Assembly (NCBI GenBank): GCA_905178155.1
Contig: CAJINV010000015.1
Span: 271,309-335,308, forward strand
DNA: 64,000 nt
Source: Amoebophrya sp. A120
Taxonomy: Eukaryota; Sar; Dinophyceae; Syndiniales; Amoebophryaceae
Direction of reading: 5' to 3'
The position numbers were made by a program, and so were the translations under genes. This document shows positions 54,301 to 63,300 of the stretch, one piece after another (the stretch's first letter is position 1; each line of letters begins with the position of its first letter). Under the pieces are notes generated by a model. It was not told the origin of the DNA. It searched no databases and saw only the letters and a program-made list of their open reading frames with translations.

Positions 54301-57300
54301 CCACCATATTCCGATTGTCAACGAAGAGGCGAAACATGTGTGTCAGCAGCAACTCCGCCGCACTGGGCGCCTCGGTTTCCTTCAAAACGCGAACGCTACC
54401 CGCGCTATTACTACCCCCGCCGTGAAGTACTAGACCTGGTCCTCCGGCGCCGTTGTCATTAACAAGGTGAAAAAGCAAATCTTCCGCGAGAATTTCTGAC
54501 AGAGCCTTCTCCACCAGTCGCTCTATCAAATGTAAAAATGTCCGGGTCTCCTGGAAAATTCTGAGATTTGTCATGCATGTTTTGCATGACCCAGGATGTC
54601 TGTAATGCACGACCGCGCATCACAGATTTTGGGCTGGCTTCCTGATGCCTACTCCGCATGACAAACGCCCTCCCCGCGTAAGTAGCACGGACTAGACTCC
54701 TCTTGCTGGTCATGCAATACAGATTTTTCTAGAGTCCAAAGTTAGCATCACAAGTTCCAATCTTCCAGACCCAGACATTTTTACCTTTGATACGCTCCCC
54801 GTGGTCCCCACTATCCATGTCCACGATGGTACCCATCCGCGCACCCTCAATCTTGCCTGCTAACGCCGTGGTGGTGATTTTGATCATGGGTGTATCCTGA
54901 GTAAAAACGTACCCACACCAGAGTCAGGATGAGGATTTTGCAACACAAACCTAGGAGTTTTGTGAGTCACGCATGACAAGTTGCACTCTGCAGCGTAGTG
55001 CAGGTTAGTAAGGGCAGCCGCGTCACAGATTCATCTGCTCATCCTGTTCACAGCATCACAAATTCCAAAACACGATTGGAAATGGCTCTCATGCGGATGC
55101 GCATTGCAAGTCTTCCTGTCTTTGCAAATCTGCATTACAACTCTGGCGTGGGTACGTTTTTACTCAGGATAGGGTGAAGATTCTTCAGCCGCGTCTCCCC
55201 GTTCGGCCTTTAGCTTTTCAACGTGCATTGTGTCCATGGCACCGGAAACCACCTCTTCCCGGTAGGATTTCTCCTGCAACAATACCAACAGTAGGTGCGG
55301 CACCGCGTGGAGCGCGCCGTCGACAGACTGGTCGGCCTGTTGCATTTTCTCGACAACATTCTGCTCCAGCCTACTCAGCCCGGAGATGTCTTCCTCCATG
55401 GCACCGGGAAGAGCTTGAGCGACCTTTTTCTGTGCGGTCTCGCAATTATCTCCGCTGAGAAGGTTGAGGCCTGCAGGTAGATTTCTCGGCAGCTCGGGGT
55501 AGAAGAAGCTTTCCCGTAGCTTGAAGTTGTCGAGAGCGTGCCAACCCCGCACGAACCAAGTTGCGACGCGAATCAGCTTCTTCATCTTCTCAAAGGAGAA
55601 CTGGATCAGGTATTGCTGGTCCGGAACGTTGTTCATAGTGGCAGAGGCATAGCCACGAGATGAGCCACTACTACTTCTCACAATGCGCTCGAACGCCACC
55701 AACTCCTTTGTATCTGCGTCGTAAACTTGCAGCACCGTGTGTGGCAGCTCGTCGATGTCTAAGAACCTCTGCTGTGCCGCGGCAGCACCTACACCACCCG
55801 GTTGTTGAGGTGCCGATCCTCCGCCGCCCCCGCGAGCACCGTCAAAAGGAGTGGAGATTTCGGCGGAGCTGGTGGGCTCTGGCTGCTCCGGCTGCTCATC
55901 CTCCGAGTCCTCAGATGGAGAGTCCTCATCTTCTGAGTCGCTGGGCTCCGACGAGGAGTCGGTGCTCCCCGGTGATTTTTTCTTCTGCTTCTGTTTGTCT
56001 TTCTTCCCACCGACCGCCTTTTTACCGGCACTGGAGGCTTGTCCCCTCGTGCTGTCGCTTCCAGCTCCTGCGGGTGTTTGTGGAGATGAACGCGGGTCCA
56101 TGTCCACATCCGCGTTTATCTCTCCTGAAACAGCTGCGGTCTGCCCGTCTTGTTGATGGTCCTGCATAATATGATCGCCTCCACCCAGTGCTGCACCACC
56201 CCCGAGGTGGAAGGCAGAAGTGCCTCCACTACCACCCTGCAGCGCCGCGGAGATGCCGATCTGCACGAGGTCTAGAGAAGAGCTGCTCTTCCGTTCCGTC
56301 TGCTGCAGAATCAGCTCACCGAGCAATCGTGTCAAGCTAGTTCTGCTCTTTTTGCCGCGGTCCTGCTTTGGCGCCTCAAACTCCTCTTTCAGCACGGAAA
56401 TCTTGGTGTTGTCCATGCTGGTAATGCCACCTGCGATGTGATCATTTGTAAAAACGTCCCCAGCCCAGAGTCAAGATGGAGATTTTGCAACACAAACCTT
56501 GAAGCTTTGGGAGCCACGCATGACAAGTTGCAGACTGTAGTGTAATACAGTTTAGCAATGGAAGATGAAGCCGCATAGAAAAGCCATCTCCTTATACTGT
56601 TTACAGCATTACAAGTTCCAAAACACAATGGGAAATGCCTCTCATGGGTATGCGCATTACAAATGCTCTTGTGCTTGGAGATGTGCATGACAACTCTGGG
56701 GTGTTTTATGTACTGGAAAAGACCAAATATAATGACAACTCTGGGGTGGGGATGTTTTTGCACCGGATAGATGAGATCCAAGAACGAGTCCGTCAAGTAG
56801 CTCACGACCGCCTGATTGCACCCGGAGGTTGTAGAGGGGGAAGAGCCACCAGATTGAGCGCCGGCAAATGACGGGTCTGCCAGGTAGGTTTGCAAAGCGG
56901 AAACCAGGCTCATATGCGACGACGCATGTTGAAAGTTATTCCCATCGCTCACGCGCGGAATCTCGAAGGTTCCGTCTTCGTTATCGCACGAAAAAAACAG
57001 GTTTAGTGTAACTTTCTATGGAGGAATAGCATCACAAGTTTTCTCTGCATGACACAGAAAACCTGTCATGCGTAGCTAGTACGTGAAAACACGCGCGAAA
57101 AGAGCCTCTGATGCATGTCCAGCGTGACAGCTGATATTGTCTTGCGTCGTCTGCAATACAAAGTTCGACTTACACAGTTTTTTTCCTGCGATATTCGTTC
57201 CTCGGCGTGTCGTACAACTCATTTTCGCCGTATCAAATGTAAAAATGTCTGGGTCTGGAAGAATCCGAACTTGTGATGCTAAATTTGGACTCTAAAAATA

Positions 57301-60300
57301 TCTGTATTGCATGACCAGCAAGAGGAGCCACATTTGTGCTACGCGAGGAGGGCATTTGTCATGCGGAAATGGCATCAGGAAGCCTTCCAAAAATCTGTGA
57401 TGCTGGGTCATGCATTACAAGCATCATGGGTCATGCCAGACAAGCATGACAAGCCTTGCATTCTTCCAGACCCAGACACTTTTGCAATGCATACGCCGTC
57501 GGACTCGCCACCGTCGTTATCTGACTCGTTTTTCTCTTCCTCTGCTACCATCTTTTGCACGGATTTCGCTACAGCTTCTTTTCTGCTCTCTTTCTGCTCG
57601 GCGTCGTCGGCGGCCGTGTTGCCAGTCGCATCGGCGGTAGTGGCGAGATGGTCGCCAGCGGTACCCGACTGCCCTCCCATCTGCATCGCCGAATGTCCGT
57701 GGCCCTCTTCATCGTCTTCATTTTCGCTATTGTCGCCATTCTCAGTCATATTCTCGTCATTATCGCTGTCCCCAGGCGGAGTTTCATCCGCTGCTCCTTC
57801 ACTACTCCTAGAAGGGGCATGATTACTGCCTTGGCGCTGATCGGAAGACAGCCCTGTAGCCGTAGCGCCGTCCTCCTCTGTGTCACCGAACATTGAACTG
57901 GGGTCCCGCACTCTTGGTTCCACATCCGGCGCGGGTTGTACTTTCACCGGCGGGATAAACTCTTTGTACTTGTTATCCGAAGGAAAAATCCCCCCTCCCC
58001 ATATCAAGAAGGTGCTTCTCAGAAAATTTGTGTTGCTGATTTGTGACCACAAATCCTTGTGTCTTGCAAGAAGGCAACTCTACAGTCTCCGCCGCACTAT
58101 GCGGCCAATTTGTGACGTTACTTGAGCAACAGCATAGACATTTGTGATGCTAAGCGTCCACGTCAGAAGCTCTGTACTCAGGCACGGCGTATGCCTGCAG
58201 TCCTCTACTGCAGGACAGCTCTGATTTGTGTACACAAATCCAGCTTCAGAAACTCCGTTTTGATATGGGGAGGGGGGATTTTTCCTTTCGATACTTGTAG
58301 ATTTTCCGGGCCCCCGTCTGCGCTCCGCCAGTAAGAAAGGGGAAGGAGTGCGTGCTCATCAAGCCCGTGTTTGAACTACTTCCGCTCGCGTGGTCTTTCT
58401 GCTCGGGCGCCGGTTCGGCCGTGACTTTTTTGGTGCCAATGACTTGGTCGTACAGGCGGAGTTGCAAAATCGCGCGCTGCCGCAACGTGAACATCACCGA
58501 GTTCAAAGTTTCTTTCAAACCCCCAGTAGAACCAGAGTTACCTCCACTACCCGAGGGCGACCCCGTAGCGTCGAACGTGACCGGGGTTTGCGCCTGCAGC
58601 CACTGGGCGTGTAAGAAAACGGACTTCGCGATCTGCTTCTGCAGAGCCTCGTGCTCCAGCTTTTGTTGGTGAGCAAAGGCCGGCGAAATCATGAACCCAA
58701 GGTTCTTTTGATCATCCTCGTGCCGGACTCTGCTTTGACGTAGTTGCATTTGTCCACGCTTCAACATCCAAGAACTACTAGAAACCGCTGCAGATGCTGA
58801 CCGTCTTGCCAACCAGCTGGTAATCACCGGCGTGTTTGAAGCTAGGAAGACGTGCGCCAATTCCGCAACTTCCTCGTTCTGCAATAATGAAGACACTTCC
58901 ACGGTGGCTCTACTTCCCGCCGTGGTTGCACCAGAAAAGGCGACGTCTACTTGGTCGGTCGCGTGCGCGACGTGGCGCTGCAGAATGTAGAACGCATCCG
59001 TGACACGGGACTCCTCGGGGGCAACGCGGAAGAAGGAGGAAGCAAAGGCATCCATGCTTTCGGTGTTCCGGATATCAAAGGGAAAAATCCCCCCACCCCA
59101 TATCGACATGGAAATCTGTGACGCGGGATCTGTGTACACAAATCGGCTCTGTCTTGCAGTAGAGACCTGCAGACAGATACGAAGCGGGATTAAGGGTGTT
59201 TTGGTGTAGGCCCCTAGCAAGGTAGAGACATTCTCTGTAGGCCGGACAGCATGACAAATTGCCTGCAGAACGCGGCGGGGTTTTTTTAAGTATTTGTCTT
59301 CTTGCAATACAGAGACGATTTGTGACCTCAAATCAGCATCACAAATTTTGAGAAGCATCCCGTTCTGGTTTGGGGAGGGGGAATTCTTCCTCACAATACC
59401 GGAAGTGACGCGTGAACTCGAGCTGCATCGCCGCGAAAACCTCTTTATCCTCTGCAAAAGTATCGCACTCGTATGAGTGGCAGTGTTCGTTCGTTCGTTG
59501 TGGATCGGCTCTGCCGACCGGGTAACCCAACGCCTTGCATACAAATGACCGACTTAGGCGAACCCCGTTGCGGGACGTTGTATGACAGATCTATCATCTT
59601 ACCTCAGTCAGCATTACAAATTCTATTTTTCCTTTTGCAAAAATTTGTCATGCTCTTTGGGACTAGTACGATACTTTTGATGCACTGCATATTCTTCTCG
59701 CTCCCTGGTCAAATCTTTGGCAATGAAAAAGTTCACCTTCGGTTCGAAAATGCTCGTCGCACTGCCCTGGTGCAGCTGTGTACTGATTTGCTCGCGCTGC
59801 AGCGCGGCCGTGGAAGGACTTGCGGTTCCTCTGGCTTGCTGTTGTTGTTCAGCATCGCGCTCAACATCGGTGCTGGAGCCTCCGGAGGTTGACGTTCGTC
59901 CCATCCACCAGCTTCGTCCTGCGCTCGAGGCACCAGCCTGCCCAGGACTACCTGCTGACCCCCCACTCCTATCAAATGCAAATATGTCTCGGTCTGGAAG
60001 CTAGCTCAAGCTTGTGATGCTGTTTGGCGAATCATGTGAGCGCCTTCATTGACAGCTAAGCGTGACAAGTTTTGGAGTTGCTATAGTGTTGCCTATCTGC
60101 CTGACAAACTGCGTTTCTGCATGATAGAGAAACTACTTGGCTTTTCGGCGGCGTGCATGACAGATCGTTGAGAGCCATGCTAGCCGTGCATGACAAATCC
60201 TGCATTCTTACTTCCAGACCCAGATCGATATTTGCAAACCATAACTTCCGCCCCCTCCCGACTGCTTTTGCGGCCCCTTTCCGTTCTCGGCAAAAACCTG

Positions 60301-63300
60301 GTCGCGGAGGTTTCGCACAACAACGTCAAAGTCCTGGGCTTTCAGCAGCGATTTAAACACCGCACTGCGGGCATTGGTGAAGGTGTGAAAGATTTTCAGC
60401 GCCAAAAGCTCGTTGGAAAGTTTCGCTTCAATCAAGTCGCTTGTCTTATCAAATGTAAAAATGTCTGGGTCTGGAAGATTGCAACTTGTCATGCTAAATC
60501 TGCAGCATGCAAAAATCTGTGCTGCATGATTACCAAAAGTCGTCTAGTTTGACCAAGTCGGGAGGTAGTTTCTCATGCAGGATAGGCATTAGAAAGGTCG
60601 CGCAGAATCTGTCATGCTAGGTCCTGCATTCCAGACCTCATGGGTCATGGAAAAGCAGCATGACAAATCGCGCATTCTTCCAGACCAAGACATTTTTACA
60701 TTTGATATGTCTTCCAGTGGTACAAAACTTCCGGCCGGACCGTAGTGGCGATGATGCTGTCGGGATTGTTGTTCAAGAAAATCTCATCGAAAATGCCCTT
60801 CATTTCCTGTTATCAAATGTAAAAATGTCTGGGTCTGGAAACTTGTGATGCTGGTTGGCGTCTCATGATGAGGTTACAAATGCTGGCTCAGCATGACAAG
60901 TTTCTGAGCTCCTAGGTGTTGCCTATTCTGCATGACAAACTGCCCTTCTGCATCACAGAAAAACGGAGCTCTTGGGTAACGTGCATGACAGATTTAAGAG
61001 TCATGCCAGACAATCATGACAAACATGAATTCTTCCAGACCCAGACATTTTTACAGTTGATACCTGTTGGCGCTCGATTCTTTCCCGCATGTTCGAAGAT
61101 GAGGTCGTCGGCAAAAACGCCTGCGCANCTTCCAGACCCAGACATTTTTACAGTTGATACCTGTTGGCGCTCGATTCTTTCCCGCATGTTCGAAGATGAG
61201 GTCGTCGGCAAAAACGCCTGCGCAGAGGACGAAAACGGGGAACTGCTCGGAAGTAGGGGATTCAAGCGGCGAAGTGTGTCCAGGGGGATGAGGAAATACC
61301 GTTGCAGCAAACTGTTCCGCGCGATGGTCGAGACGATTTCCGGTCGGTACTGCACGCGTAGCAGTTTTGGCTTCGGATTATACATGTTGATGTGCTGCGA
61401 GTTTGCACTTGTGCTTGTCCCAAGCGACGCATTCAGCATATCCCGATGCTTTACGATTTGCGCAAACTCTTTCTGCTTTTTGCGCAGCAGTTGGTGCATG
61501 TTGTAGTGGAAAACTTTCGCTTTCGGGATCTTCTTCGCCGATGTCCTGTCGCGAGACGGCAGGCCTTGTTGTCCTCCATCAGGAGCTCTATTCCTGCTAG
61601 TACCCCCAGCTCTCGTCGCCGTGCCAGCTGCAACACCGTCTGCTTGGTCGGCCGAGTCGGAAGACTTTCCCAGCACAATGTGCGAGAGCAAGTTGGGCAG
61701 TACGGCATTGGGGTTCAACATGGAGGAATGGCCGCTAGTAGAGGTGGCAGCTCCACTGTGCTGCTGCAAAGAATATTCTTCAATGACGCGGCGGTCACCC
61801 TCACCCATCTCGAGATTCAGACGCAGCATCTCGGTGAATTTGCCCAGCAAGTCTTGCAGGACCGGCAAGCCGGGCTGCTGGTCCTCTCGTGCAAGAAAAG
61901 TAGACTGCTTCGTCCTTTTCTGGCAGGAGTAAGCATCTGTGCACGATGCAGCTCCTGTTCCAGCGTTGAGGAAGAAGGCGTGCAACTGGGCTTTCTTCCT
62001 CTCGAAAATCAGTTTTTGCACCGCAAACTTCTTCACCGCGCGTTGCATACGGCCACGGACAATCGGCAGCATCTCGTGCGCCACTCTGTTCGACTTCTTG
62101 TCGTCTGCTGTTGGGTCATACCACGGTGATTCAGCTCGCACGTTCCAGTCCCTTAGCAAGGCTATGGGAGTGTCGAGTTTTTCCGCCCAAGCCGCTTTAT
62201 TTTTGATCGTCTTTTGCATTGTCTCCTGTTTTTCCATCACGTCCACTGCGACCTTAAACAAGGTCCTCCCGAGCGCCCGCAGCTCGTCCTCGGAACACCA
62301 GCGTCCTAACGCCGCTACTTCGCCGGGGGACAGGCGCACGGCCTCAGTCTGAGTTTCCAGAAATTCTCCGAGACGCTTCAGCTCTTCAGCCTTCACCTTT
62401 TCGGACTGTTCTCCAAATTGCAGCGAGTTAATAGCGGGCTTCTCAGCACGATCTCCAAGGAGGGCCCGGATGTCGAGAAGCATCGCCAGGCGTTCTCCGA
62501 CTCGTTTCAGGGGTGAGGATTCCGGGGCGAAAGCTGCTTCTGACTCGGGAGTGAGCGCGTCCGCGACCCGATAGCGCTGGAGCCAGTGGGCACCGGTAGA
62601 GGAAACGAACGGGATGTACTTATTGTTCCTGGCTTCCCAGTGAAGGACCTCATTGTTTGTTGGGTCGTTTTCTCTGATGGGCCCGAAAAGGTCATCAAAC
62701 ACACCGAAAATTATGGATGCGTCAGGTTTGAAATGGTCAAAGTTGAAATGGTTTGTCATGCATAAAACGGATACCAGTTAGACCTACAGTTTGTAGTCGG
62801 CGCATGACAAATTTTCCCGGTCCTGGAAGCGAGTCTGTCATGCGGTTTAGGGCAAAAGAGCTGCCTTCTGTCATGCTAGTCAGCAGTCCAACTCCTGACC
62901 CTTATCAGGACTACAATCTGCCTTCCGTGCGTCCTCTGCAATAGAGTCACTTTTTGAATCGCATTTTATGCATGACAAACCATTTCAACTTTGTCGATTT
63001 CAACTCTGACACAACCATAAAAATCTCTCTGAGATTCTCGACCCGACTCTCGGAAATCGCCTTCTGGAGGGCCGTATCAAATGCAAAAGTGTCTGGGTCT
63101 GGAAGATAATTACCAGGTTTGTCATGCATATTTTGGATGACCCATGATGTCTGTGATGCACGCTCTAGCATCACAGATTTTTAGAGGACTTTGCGATGCC
63201 TCTGCCGCAAGAGAAATGCCCTCTCCGCGTAGCACGAACTGGAGTTCTCTTGCTGGTCACTCATGCAATACAAATTTTTTCAGAATCCAGAGACAGCATT

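Larger units (their letters stand above)
52300..54523 (-). repeat. Tandem duplication of a helical protein module with differently placed introners
   Basis: Shared order in both copies: LT.EQRW, LGRALKLGER, VAEDL.AA..AID, LLKTC..HEETFPGLGQ.AA, ESLRQL or LSLRQL, then a MD.D-like run and SASAS. Unit 1 (about 54,250-53,296) has a D introner inside AID|QLLKT and a C introner before LSAVD; unit 2 has neither. Unit 2 (about 53,041-52,300) has a D introner at PSPSA|HRAVV that unit 1 lacks. Confidence 0.8.

Noticed and set aside
2307-61062. Regularly recurring repeats that could suggest a CRISPR-like or tandem-repeat array
   Set aside because: Repeats are dispersed, come as inverted pairs bounding each element, belong to several families and are separated by coding exons of very different length.
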